Below, piece after piece: positions 1 to 5,353 of a stretch of 5,353 bases of DNA. Below the pieces are notes generated by a model that was given only the letters and a program-made list of their open reading frames with translations, did no database searches and was not told where the DNA came from. The DNA is from Spirochaetaceae bacterium. Its GTDB lineage: Bacteria > Spirochaetota > Spirochaetia > Treponematales > Breznakiellaceae. Within the stretch, counting starts at the first letter, position 1. Each line of letters begins with the position of its first letter. Made by a program: the position numbers and the translations under genes. Location of the stretch: NCBI GenBank assembly GCA_031288215.1, contig JAITRV010000002.1, forward strand, positions 1 through 5,353, read 5' to 3'.

Positions 1-1
1 G

Positions 2-85
2 GGTTTCATTCCCGGAGGGGGTTCCATAGCCTCCAAAGGGGGATTCATAGGCCCCGAAGGGGGGTTCAGTGCGGGGAGCGCAGCT
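2..85 (+). repeat. Degenerate 21-bp in-frame repeat coding a Gly-rich heptapeptide linker
   Basis: Four 21-base units (2-22, 23-43, 44-64, 65-85) encode GFIPGGG, SIASKGG, FIGPEGG and FSAGSAA. The first three end in GG, and three carry Phe near the start. DNA matches between units are clearest as TTCAT...GGGGG. The stretch sits just upstream of cupredoxin-like domain 1 and would act as a flexible tether between the membrane part and that domain. More copies may lie left of the window. Confidence 0.55.
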
Positions 86-817
86 CCGGGAATGGAAAGC
101 CAGATCGTCAATTCCACCCTGAGCCCCGGCCGCTATCCGGCCATCACGGTACAACAGGGTATCCCGGTCAAGTGGACGATCAACGCCCCGGCGGGCAGCA
201 TCAACGGCTGTAACAACCGCATGTTCATCCGGGAATACGGAATCGAACACCGCTTCAAAACCGGGGAAAACCTCATCGAGTTTATCCCCGAACGGACCGG
301 CCGCTTCACCTACTCCTGCTGGATGGGGATGATCCGCAGTTCCATCACCGTAACGGAGGCCGGGACGGCCGCACGGGAAGGCCCTCCGGGGCCCGCTTCC
401 GCAGAGACACCCCCTCCGGGTGTACCCGCAGGAGTGACGATCCCGGTGGAGAGCGTTGCCCTCGCGGAAATTCAGGAGGAGGGCTATCAGCGGGTAGATA
501 TCGCGCTTCGGGACGAGGGCCTGGAACCGGCGGTCATCGTGGTCCAGCGGGGGATTCCGGCGCTCTGGATCGTCCGCAACGATTCCCTTGATCCGGGGAA
601 CCGCAGCCTCATCTTCCCCGCCTATTCCACCCGGCTGGAGATGAAGCAGGGGGACAATGTTATTGAACTCTTACCCCTTGAGGACTTCGATTTTTCCACC
701 GCCGATTACGTGTTCTACGGGTATGTAAAGGTGGTCGCGGATCTCAAGGAGGCGGATATGGAGGCGATAAAGGCGGAGGTCTCCGAATTTGAACCTCTGA
801 TATACCCGGAATTTTGA
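2..817 (+). CDS. C-terminal part of a membrane metal-handling protein with two cupredoxin-like domains (5' partial)
   Basis: The frame is open from the window edge, so the gene starts upstream and the ATG at 92 is internal (30 codons precede it). Numbering from that Met, a Gly-rich linker leads into cupredoxin-like domain 1 (about 4-89), with C40 in NGCNNR and C76 in SCWMGM. A Pro-rich linker follows (about 92-114), then domain 2 (about 133-216) and an acidic tail ending IYPEF. From family knowledge, this type of cupredoxin tail is fused to TauE/SafE (UreH/DsbD-like) membrane exporters, often with an N-terminal HMA domain. None of those parts lies inside the window, so the exporter identity is inference. 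Domain 1 has no obvious His next to C76, so a soft Cu(I) site using Cys and Met is more likely than a blue type-1 site. Domain 2 aligns with domain 1 (QxGIP..W; GENLIEFIP against GDNVIELLP) but has no Cys. The nearby copA supports a copper role. Confidence 0.8.
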   Translation, partial: GFIPGGGSIASKGGFIGPEGGFSAGSAAPGMESQIVNSTLSPGRYPAITVQQGIPVKWTINAPAGSINGCNNRMFIREYGIEHRFKTGENLIEFIPERTGRFTYSCWMGMIRSSITVTEAGTAAREGPPGPASAETPPPGVPAGVTIPVESVALAEIQEEGYQRVDIALRDEGLEPAVIVVQRGIPALWIVRNDSLDPGNRSLIFPAYSTRLEMKQGDNVIELLPLEDFDFSTADYVFYGYVKVVADLKEADMEAIKAEVSEFEPLIYPEF

Positions 818-849
818 AAGCCTCCGCGGGGGCGCGGTGCCACCAGGAA

Positions 850-879
850 CGGCGGATTTTTTCCGCCGAACATATTTTT
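850..879 (+). terminator. Possible intrinsic terminator after the cupredoxin-protein gene
   Basis: A perfect 7-bp stem (CGGCGGA 850-856 pairs with TCCGCCG 862-868) encloses a five-T loop. A short T-run (875-879) follows after six bases. A second weak stem lies just before it (CCGCG 824-828 with CGCGG 833-837). Its place 33 bases after the stop codon fits a terminator. The T-run does not abut the stem, so termination may be weak or partial. Confidence 0.45.
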
Positions 880-937
880 GACACATTTCTTTGGTACGGT
901 GTTTTGGTAACGTGTGTTACAGAGAAGTAATTTTATA
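878..937 (+). promoter_or_regulatory. Candidate promoter/operator region for the small-membrane-protein to copA unit
   Basis: This AT-richer stretch holds an exact TTGACA (878-883), but the six bases at a 16-18 base spacing make a poor -10. An alternative pair is TTGGTA (904-909) and TAATTT (928-933), 18 bases apart. Two repeats overlap here: a direct repeat (TTGGTACGGTG 891-901, TTGGTAACGTG 904-914) and an inverted repeat (GTAAC 907-911, GTTAC 916-920). They could be a regulator site. They do not clearly match a CsoR, CueR or CopY operator that I can recall. No start site can be assigned by eye. Confidence 0.35.
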
Positions 938-968
938 GAGAAGTATGAAGTAATGGAGGAGATGCACG

Positions 969-1121
969 ATGGAAAACCTCATCGCCCTTGCGGCGGCCCT
1001 CGTTCTTTTGGGCGGCATCCTGTGGATTGCCGGACGGTTTGTGAAGCCCGTGAAAGGCCCCTTGCCCGATTGTTGCGGCGGCAGGGGAAACCGGGATCCC
1101 CGCAAGCTAAAGGTTCCATGA
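969..1121 (+). CDS. Small single-pass membrane protein with a Cys-Cys-Gly-Gly motif (50 aa)
   Basis: The ATG at 969 has a strong ribosome binding site (GGAGGAG, 955-961) seven bases upstream. That decides it over the ATGs at 953 and 962, which lie in another frame. Residues 3-22 are one hydrophobic helix (Leu, Ala, Ile, ending in Trp-Ile-Ala). A basic stretch (R23, K26, K29) follows, then DCCGG (34-38) and a basic tail ending KLKVP. The positive-inside rule puts the C-terminus in the cytoplasm. The plan resembles the FeoB-associated Cys-rich membrane proteins: one helix and a short cytosolic tail with clustered Cys. The likeness is in layout, not in a sequence match I can prove. With DUF2318 and copA downstream, a role in holding or passing a soft metal is reasonable inference. 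The next gene starts 61 bases later with no terminator between. Confidence 0.7.
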   Translation: MENLIALAAALVLLGGILWIAGRFVKPVKGPLPDCCGGRGNRDPRKLKVP

Positions 1122-1182
1122 CCCGGTATATTCAAAACAGGCTGCTCAGGGCTGTCGAAAAAAATTACAGGAGTTTGAACGT

Positions 1183-1686
1183 ATGAACAGGTATGGTAAG
1201 AGGCTGCTCTTGAAGATGCTTTTGCTGAAGATGATTTTATCGCTGGTTCTCTTATCGGGAGCCTCCGCGCTTTTTGCACAGAGCGGACCCCTCAATGTGG
1301 TGAAGCCCCCGGTGGCCGACCGGGATCTGGTCATCCTGATTGAGGAGGTGACGGAAAACGCGGTCTTTTATCCCGTGGACGTGGGAGGCGTGCGGCTTGA
1401 GGTGCTGGCGGTAAAGGCGCCGGATGGGACGGTCCGCACGGCCTTTAACACCTGCCAGGTCTGCTACGGGTCGGGCCGGGGCTTCTACAAACAGCAGGGG
1501 ACGGTGCTGGTCTGCCAAAACTGCGGCAACCGTTTCCGCATGAGCCAGGTCGAGCGCCGTTCCGGGGGCTGCAACCCCATTCCGATTTTCCCGGCCAATA
1601 AAACGGTAACGGACACCACCATCACCATTTCCCGGGACTTCTTGAACGAAGCCCGCCTTGTTTTCGCCCGGTGGAGAAGGAGCTAG
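1183..1686 (+). CDS. Exported DUF2318-family Cys-rich protein (167 aa)
   Basis: The start is supported by AGGAG (1169-1173) nine bases upstream. Residues 1-32 form a signal peptide: basic start, Leu-rich core, likely cleavage after A29 (ASA) or A32 (LFA). The mature protein holds C91-x2-C94, GxGFYKQQG (about 98-106), C111-x2-C114 and GGCNPIPI (128-135, C130). This set is the hallmark of DUF2318 (PF10080), a family assumed to bind Fe-S or another metal. Many members are larger multi-pass membrane proteins. This one keeps only the C-terminal Cys-rich domain behind a signal peptide, so it would act outside the cytoplasmic membrane. From family knowledge, DUF2318 genes often sit in iron or copper uptake operons with P19/FTR1-type proteins and FtsX-like ABC permeases. 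None of those is seen here. Metal choice cannot be read from sequence; copA nearby favours copper. Confidence 0.82.
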   Translation: MNRYGKRLLLKMLLLKMILSLVLLSGASALFAQSGPLNVVKPPVADRDLVILIEEVTENAVFYPVDVGGVRLEVLAVKAPDGTVRTAFNTCQVCYGSGRGFYKQQGTVLVCQNCGNRFRMSQVERRSGGCNPIPIFPANKTVTDTTITISRDFLNEARLVFARWRRS

Positions 1687-1713
1687 AAATGAGCAAAGAA
1701 CAAATTGTATAGT
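1684..1713 (+). promoter_or_regulatory. Weak candidate internal promoter before the esterase-copA pair
   Basis: TATAGT (1708-1713) matches a -10 box at five of six bases. TAGAAA (1684-1689), 18 bases upstream, matches a -35 at four of six. The surrounding 1690-1740 is clearly AT-richer than the coding DNA on both sides. This could give copA expression independent of the promoter near 900. The -35 is poor and overlaps the DUF2318 stop codon. Confidence 0.25.
1689..1712 (+). other. Seven-codon ORF with a full Shine-Dalgarno; leader peptide or relic of a lost gene
   Basis: AAGGAG (1677-1682) lies six bases before the ATG at 1689, which opens MSKEQIV and stops at TAG (1710-1712). Past that stop the frame continues for 18 more codons to a TGA (1767-1769) just before the esterase start. 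A complete translation start leading to so short a peptide suggests either a decayed gene whose start survives or a tiny leader. AAGGAG lies in the last codons of the DUF2318 gene, so it could also be chance. Confidence 0.25.
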
Positions 1714-1762
1714 ATGGAGTTGTAAACACATACGGAACAAAAGCCCCTCTCCCGGGGCGAAC

Positions 1763-1768
1763 GAGGTG
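1763..1768 (+). promoter_or_regulatory. Ribosome binding site that favours the second Met of the esterase
   Basis: GAGGTG is the only Shine-Dalgarno-like stretch before the esterase. Its GAGG core ends three bases before the ATG at 1770 and six before the ATG at 1773, so the second start has the better spacing. A small stem (GCCCC 1743-1747, GGGGC 1754-1758) lies just upstream and leaves the site free. Confidence 0.5.
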
Positions 1769-1769
1769 A

Positions 1770-2744
1770 ATGATGAAGAAATTGAGCGGGGCCCTTCTCG
1801 CGCTGGGGCTGTTCGTCCTGGCCGGCTGCGTTTCCACGGGAAAAACGCCCCAGGAAACCTCCTACACCCTGTACCGGGATCTGCCCTACGGCCCTCATGA
1901 GCGGAATCTGGTGGACCTCTCGATCCCCAACGGGGCTTCTCTCGGCGGCGCCCCGGAAGGAGGGACCATCCTCTGGATCCACGGCGGGATCTGGATGTAC
2001 GGCGGCAAGGAAAACTGCCCGGTTTTCCTGGACGGCTTCCGGGACCGCTTCATCGTCGCCTCGATGAATCACCGGTACATTGACGAAACCACCCATATCG
2101 ACGACCTCATGGAAGATGTGGCCGCCGCGCTTTCCGCGATAAAGGAATTTGCCCTGCAAAACCGAAAGGATCCGGGGAAGCTGATCATCATGGGCCACTC
2201 CTCCGGAGCGCACCTGGCGATGCTCTATGCCTACAAACACCGCGAGACGAGCCCCATACCGCCGGCCTTTTGCGTCGACATGGCAGGCCCGGCGGACCTG
2301 GGGGACATCGCCTTCCTTTACAACTTCAAGAAACTGGGCTGGGAAAAAATCTTCTACGGATTAGCCGAAAAAGCAGCGGGCCATCATATCGTCGACGGCG
2401 ACATTACCGGCGAAGGGTACAGCGAAACCGGCAAACAGATTCTGGCGGCTATTTCTCCGCTCACCTTTGTGAGCGCCGATAGTCCCCCGACCATCATTGT
2501 CCACGACGCCGCGGATACCATCGTGCCCTACGCCAATTCCGCGGCCCTGAACAGCGTCTTCAACGTGTACGGCATCGACCACTATTTTATGGCCTCCTCC
2601 TCCGGCATCGGCCATGTTCTGGGGGCCAAGACGAAGAAGGGGGGCGCCCTGGCCTACAACAAAGCCCTGGAAGCCTGGCTCCTGCGGGTGATGAACGAAT
2701 ATATTGAGAAGTACAGTGTACAGTCCCGAGATTCGAGGGAATGA
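1770..2744 (+). CDS. Lipoprotein alpha/beta-hydrolase, esterase-like (324 aa)
   Basis: Numbering is from the ATG at 1770; the ATG at 1773 is better spaced from the ribosome binding site and costs one residue. The N-terminus is a lipoprotein signal with lipobox LAGC (17-20), so the mature protein begins at C20 and is anchored to a membrane outside the cytoplasm. The fold marks are in order: HGG oxyanion loop (71-73, within LWIHGG), nucleophile elbow GHSSG (142-146, S144), likely acid D249 in HDAADTIVPY, and likely base H282 in SGIGH. This is the layout of the BD-FAE/carboxylesterase group of serine hydrolases. All three catalytic residues are present, so it is probably active on a carboxylic ester, but the substrate cannot be told. 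The stop overlaps the copA ribosome binding site by one base, so the two genes are likely co-expressed. An esterase is unexpected in a copper operon. Confidence 0.85.
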   Translation: MMKKLSGALLALGLFVLAGCVSTGKTPQETSYTLYRDLPYGPHERNLVDLSIPNGASLGGAPEGGTILWIHGGIWMYGGKENCPVFLDGFRDRFIVASMNHRYIDETTHIDDLMEDVAAALSAIKEFALQNRKDPGKLIIMGHSSGAHLAMLYAYKHRETSPIPPAFCVDMAGPADLGDIAFLYNFKKLGWEKIFYGLAEKAAGHHIVDGDITGEGYSETGKQILAAISPLTFVSADSPPTIIVHDAADTIVPYANSAALNSVFNVYGIDHYFMASSSGIGHVLGAKTKKGGALAYNKALEAWLLRVMNEYIEKYSVQSRDSRE

Positions 2745-2748
2745 GGAG
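2744..2748 (+). promoter_or_regulatory. copA ribosome binding site overlapping the esterase stop codon
   Basis: AGGAG begins on the last base of the esterase TGA (2742-2744) and lies seven bases before the copA ATG at 2756. This spacing is ideal and implies translational coupling: ribosomes finishing the esterase can re-initiate on copA. Confidence 0.7.
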
Positions 2749-2755
2749 TAATCAG

Positions 2756-5353
2756 ATGCAGCGTGAAACGTTGAGTATCGGCGGTATGACCTGCGCGGCC
2801 TGCGCGGGCAGAATCGAAAAGACCCTGCGGAAGATCGACGGGGTGATCTCCGCCACGGTAAATCTCGCCAGCGAAAAACTCTTTGTGGAGTACGCCGGCC
2901 CCAAAACCCTTACCAGCGTTAAAGAGGCGGTGGTGAAGATCGGTTACGAGGTCCTGGACAAGCCCGCGGGGGCCGCCGTAACCATCCCGGTGGGCGGCAT
3001 GACCTGCGCGGCCTGTTCCGCACGGGTGGAGAAAGCCCTCCGCAAACTGGAAGGCGTCGAAACCGCCTCGGTCAACCTTGCCACGGAGAAGGCCGCGGTG
3101 GTTTACAACCCCCGCGTCCTGCGGCTTTCCGCCATCAAAGAAGCCATTGAAAAGGCGGGCTACCAGGCCCTGGAGGGATCAAAAACCGCCGACGAGGACC
3201 AGCAGCGGAAGGAACGGGCGATCCGGGTCCTCCGGACGAAATTCATCGTGGCGATCTCCTTCGCCCTCCCCCTGCTCTATATCGCGATGGCCCCCATGAT
3301 GGGCGCCATCGCGCCCTTTCCCCTTCCCTTCCCCATGGCCCTGTCCCCGATGCATTTCCCCCTGCGCTACGGCCTCACGGAACTGGCCCTGGTGATCCCC
3401 ATCATCATCGCGGGGAACAAATTCTATACCCTGGGTTTCAAAAACCTCCTGCATCGAAGCCCCAACATGGATTCCCTCATCGCCGTGGGAACCAGTTCGG
3501 CGGTGCTCTACAGCCTTTACAACCTCGGTGAAATCGCCCGGGGAAATTTTCACGCTGTGGACGCGCTCTACTTTGAAACCGCCGGCGTGATTATCGCGCT
3601 GATCCTGCTGGGAAAAACCCTGGAAGCCGTTTCAAAGGGCCGCACCAGCGAGGCGATCAAGAAGCTCATGGGACTGGCCCCCAAGACGGCGATCATCATC
3701 GAGAAGGGGGAAGAAAAGGAAATCCCCATCGACGAAGTTATCCCCGGGGATATTATCGTGGTAAAGCCCGGGGCGAAGATCCCCGTGGACGGCGTGGTGG
3801 TCGAAGGGCAGACCGCTGTCGACGAATCCATGCTCACCGGGGAGAGTATGCCGGTGGACAAGAAAGCCGGCGACAAGGTTTACGGCGCCACCATCAACGC
3901 TAACGGCGTGATCCGCTTCAGGGCGGAAAAGGTCGGCAGCGATACCGCGCTGGCCCAGATCATCAAACTGGTGGAAGACGCCCAAGCCTCCAAAGCGCCC
4001 ATCGCGCAGCTTGCGGACATTGTGTCGGGCTATTTCGTGCCCATCGTCTGCGCCATCGCCCTGGCCGCCGGCATCGCCTGGTTCGCGGCGGCATCCGCGG
4101 GAATCGTCGCCCCGCCCATGGGCAAATCGCCGCTGGAATTCTCCCTCACCATCTTCATCTCCGTACTGGTCATCGCCTGCCCCTGCGCGCTGGGCCTGGC
4201 CACGCCCACCGCCATCATGGTGGGCACCGGCAAAGGCGCGGAACAGGGCATCCTCATCAAGGGCGGCGAAGCCCTGGAAACGGCCCACCGGATCAACACC
4301 ATCGTTTTCGACAAGACCGGCACCATCACCTGCGGGAAGCCCGAAGTGACCGACGTGATTGTTGTTGAGGGGGGTGCGGGGGCTGAGCCCCCGCTTGACG
4401 GGGCCGGCATCCTCCTGCAAATCGCCGCCTCCGCCGAAACGTCCTCCGAGCATCCCCTGGGACAGGCCATCGTCCGTAGCGCCCGGCAGCGGGGGCTGGA
4501 CCTTTTGAAGGCTGAGCATTTTCAGGCCCTTCCCGGCCGGGGCATCGAGGTGGCGCTTGCCGGCAATGACGGGGACAAACCCCGCGGTGTTTTAGTCGGG
4601 AACCGGAAACTCATGGAGGAACGGAACATTTCCCTCGCGGCCCTGGAAGCGGAAAGCGACCGGCTGGCGGAGGAGGGGAAGACCCCGATGTACGCCGCCC
4701 TGGACCGGGGCGCGGGGATGCGGCTCGCGGGGATCGTGGCGGTGGCGGACGTGCTGAAACCGAGCAGCCGGGAGGCCATCGAAAGCCTTCACCGGATGGG
4801 CATCGAAGTCGCCATGATCACCGGGGACAACCGGAAGACCGCCGCGGCCATTGCCCGCCAGGTGGGGATCGACCGGGTCCTGTCGGAGGTCCTGCCCCAG
4901 GACAAGGCCGCGGAAATAAAGAAGCTGCAGGAAGCGGGTGCGGGCGGAGAAAAGCGGCGCTTTGTCGCCATGATAGGGGACGGCATCAACGACGCCCCGG
5001 CCCTGGTCCAGGCGGACATCGGCATCGCCATCGGCAGCGGTACCGACGTGGCCATGGAGAGCGCCGACATGGTGCTGATGCACAGCGATCTGATGGACGT
5101 TCCCACCGCCATCGACTTGAGCAAGCGCACGATTCGCACCATCAAGCAGAACCTGTTCTGGGCCTTCGGTTACAACACCCTGGGTATCCCCATCGCCGCC
5201 GGCATCCTGTACCTTTTCGGCGGCCCCCTGCTCAACCCGATCTTCGCCGCCGCCGCCATGAGCATGAGTTCCGTATCGGTGCTGACCAATGCCCTGCGGC
5301 TTAAACGTTTCAAAGCGCATCGACGGCAGGATCTTCACCAGGATTCCGGCGGA
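2756..5353 (+). CDS. copA: Cu(I)-exporting P1B-1 ATPase CopA (3' partial)
   Basis: The ATG at 2756 follows AGGAG at good spacing, and the frame stays open for 866 codons to the window edge. Two HMA copper-binding domains come first, each with GMTCAAC (C13/C16 and C84/C87). Then come TM1 (about 163-182), a Met-rich loop (M178, M181, M182, M194, M199, H200), TM2 (about 204-224), TM3 (about 239-256), TM4 (about 275-294), the actuator domain with TGES (361-364), TM5 (about 424-446) and TM6 with the CPC site (475-477). The catalytic part has DKTGT (phosphorylated D519), SEHPLG (H566), TGDN (689-692) and GDGIND (741-746). TM7 carries YN (806-807) and TM8 MSMSS (835-839). CPC with YN and MxxSS defines the Cu(I) subgroup. 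It pumps Cu(I) out of the cytoplasm using ATP. TM8 is complete and a basic tail is under way, so few residues should be missing. A palindrome-coded insert lies near residues 540-547. Confidence 0.96.
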   Translation, partial: MQRETLSIGGMTCAACAGRIEKTLRKIDGVISATVNLASEKLFVEYAGPKTLTSVKEAVVKIGYEVLDKPAGAAVTIPVGGMTCAACSARVEKALRKLEGVETASVNLATEKAAVVYNPRVLRLSAIKEAIEKAGYQALEGSKTADEDQQRKERAIRVLRTKFIVAISFALPLLYIAMAPMMGAIAPFPLPFPMALSPMHFPLRYGLTELALVIPIIIAGNKFYTLGFKNLLHRSPNMDSLIAVGTSSAVLYSLYNLGEIARGNFHAVDALYFETAGVIIALILLGKTLEAVSKGRTSEAIKKLMGLAPKTAIIIEKGEEKEIPIDEVIPGDIIVVKPGAKIPVDGVVVEGQTAVDESMLTGESMPVDKKAGDKVYGATINANGVIRFRAEKVGSDTALAQIIKLVEDAQASKAPIAQLADIVSGYFVPIVCAIALAAGIAWFAAASAGIVAPPMGKSPLEFSLTIFISVLVIACPCALGLATPTAIMVGTGKGAEQGILIKGGEALETAHRINTIVFDKTGTITCGKPEVTDVIVVEGGAGAEPPLDGAGILLQIAASAETSSEHPLGQAIVRSARQRGLDLLKAEHFQALPGRGIEVALAGNDGDKPRGVLVGNRKLMEERNISLAALEAESDRLAEEGKTPMYAALDRGAGMRLAGIVAVADVLKPSSREAIESLHRMGIEVAMITGDNRKTAAAIARQVGIDRVLSEVLPQDKAAEIKKLQEAGAGGEKRRFVAMIGDGINDAPALVQADIGIAIGSGTDVAMESADMVLMHSDLMDVPTAIDLSKRTIRTIKQNLFWAFGYNTLGIPIAAGILYLFGGPLLNPIFAAAAMSMSSVSVLTNALRLKRFKAHRRQDLHQDSGG
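4370..4394 (+). repeat. GC-rich palindrome inside copA, possible in-frame repeat insertion
   Basis: GCGGGGGC (4376-4383) and GCCCCCGC (4387-4394) form a perfect 8-bp stem around a TGA loop that is out of frame with copA. A GGGG run and T (4371-4375) precede it. The element codes roughly GGAGAEPP, in the loop between the phosphorylation motif and the first helices of the nucleotide-binding domain. From memory of related CopA proteins, this loop is about 7-8 residues longer here, close to the size of the element. The likeness to mobile palindromic repeats that insert into genes in frame is inference. Confidence 0.5.

Noticed and set aside
92..94. ATG as the start of the first gene
   Set aside because: The frame is open to the left edge, the upstream codons form a Gly-rich repeat linker, and there is no signal peptide after this Met.
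1137..1156. ACAG...CTGT stem before the DUF2318 gene as a terminator
   Set aside because: The stem is four base pairs and is followed by an A-run, not a T-run.
914..1186. 90-codon + strand frame overlapping the small membrane protein
   Set aside because: It has no ribosome binding site and its product is Arg/Pro-rich with no fold marks. The frame of the 969-1121 gene has a far better start and a clear membrane helix.
1721..1730. TGT-N4-ACA as a CopY-like operator
   Set aside because: It lacks the TACA-N2-TGTA core and is too short to mean much in an AT-rich spacer.
1743..1766. Possible RNA switch: GCCCC/GGGGC stem competing with CCTC (1746-1749) pairing to GAGG (1763-1766)
   Set aside because: The alternative stem is only four base pairs with a long loop. 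Short pairings like this are common by chance in GC-rich DNA.
1683..2240. - strand frame opposite the spacer and esterase
   Set aside because: It overlaps a well-supported esterase with lipobox and catalytic motifs and shows no domain of its own.
3632..4519. Long - strand open frames opposite copA (also 4592-5338)
   Set aside because: They are mirror frames of GC-rich codons. Their products are rich in Gly, His, Asp and Arg with no recognisable motif, and the + strand has every CopA signature in order.

Overview
The window is GC-rich and densely coded. Every supported gene is on the + strand, and together they form a metal-handling (most likely copper) locus. Both ends are cut inside genes. 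The organism cannot be named from the sequence. A lipoprotein signal, a two-HMA CopA with a Met-rich TM1-TM2 loop, and a cupredoxin-tailed exporter of the TauE/SafE type together suggest an anaerobe of the spirochaete (Treponema-like) or clostridial sphere. That placement is inference from remembered family patterns and is weak.

Layout. (i) 2-817 is the C-terminal part of a larger protein. Its frame is open to the left edge, so the ATG at 92 is internal. It shows a Gly-rich heptapeptide-repeat linker, a cupredoxin-like domain with two Cys, a Pro-rich linker, and a second copy of the domain that has lost both Cys. (ii) 818-968 is a regulatory gap: a T-loop hairpin (possible terminator), a TTGACA hexamer, a 13-nt-spaced direct repeat and a small inverted repeat. 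(iii) 969-1121 is a 50-codon gene with a strong ribosome binding site, encoding a one-helix membrane protein with a Cys-Cys-Gly-Gly motif. (iv) 1183-1686 is a short exported DUF2318-family protein with CxxC...CxxC...GGCNP. (v) 1687-1769 is an AT-rich spacer with a Shine-Dalgarno sequence leading into only seven codons and a stop, possibly the relic of a lost gene. (vi) 1770-2744 is a lipoprotein alpha/beta-hydrolase (esterase-like). (vii) 2756-5353 is nearly all of a Cu(I)-transporting P1B-1 ATPase (CopA), translationally close-coupled to the esterase and running off the right edge. It carries a short in-frame GC palindrome in a variable loop of its nucleotide-binding domain.

How the parts may work together. 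CopA exports Cu(I) from the cytoplasm. The exporter-cupredoxin protein and the two small Cys-rich proteins would bind or pass on metal at the membrane and outside it. The esterase has no obvious metal role and is the odd member. 969-5353 reads like one transcription unit, possibly with a second internal promoter near 1684-1713. The least described parts are the tiny Cys-Cys membrane protein beside a stand-alone DUF2318 domain, the degenerate second cupredoxin domain, and the palindrome inside copA.
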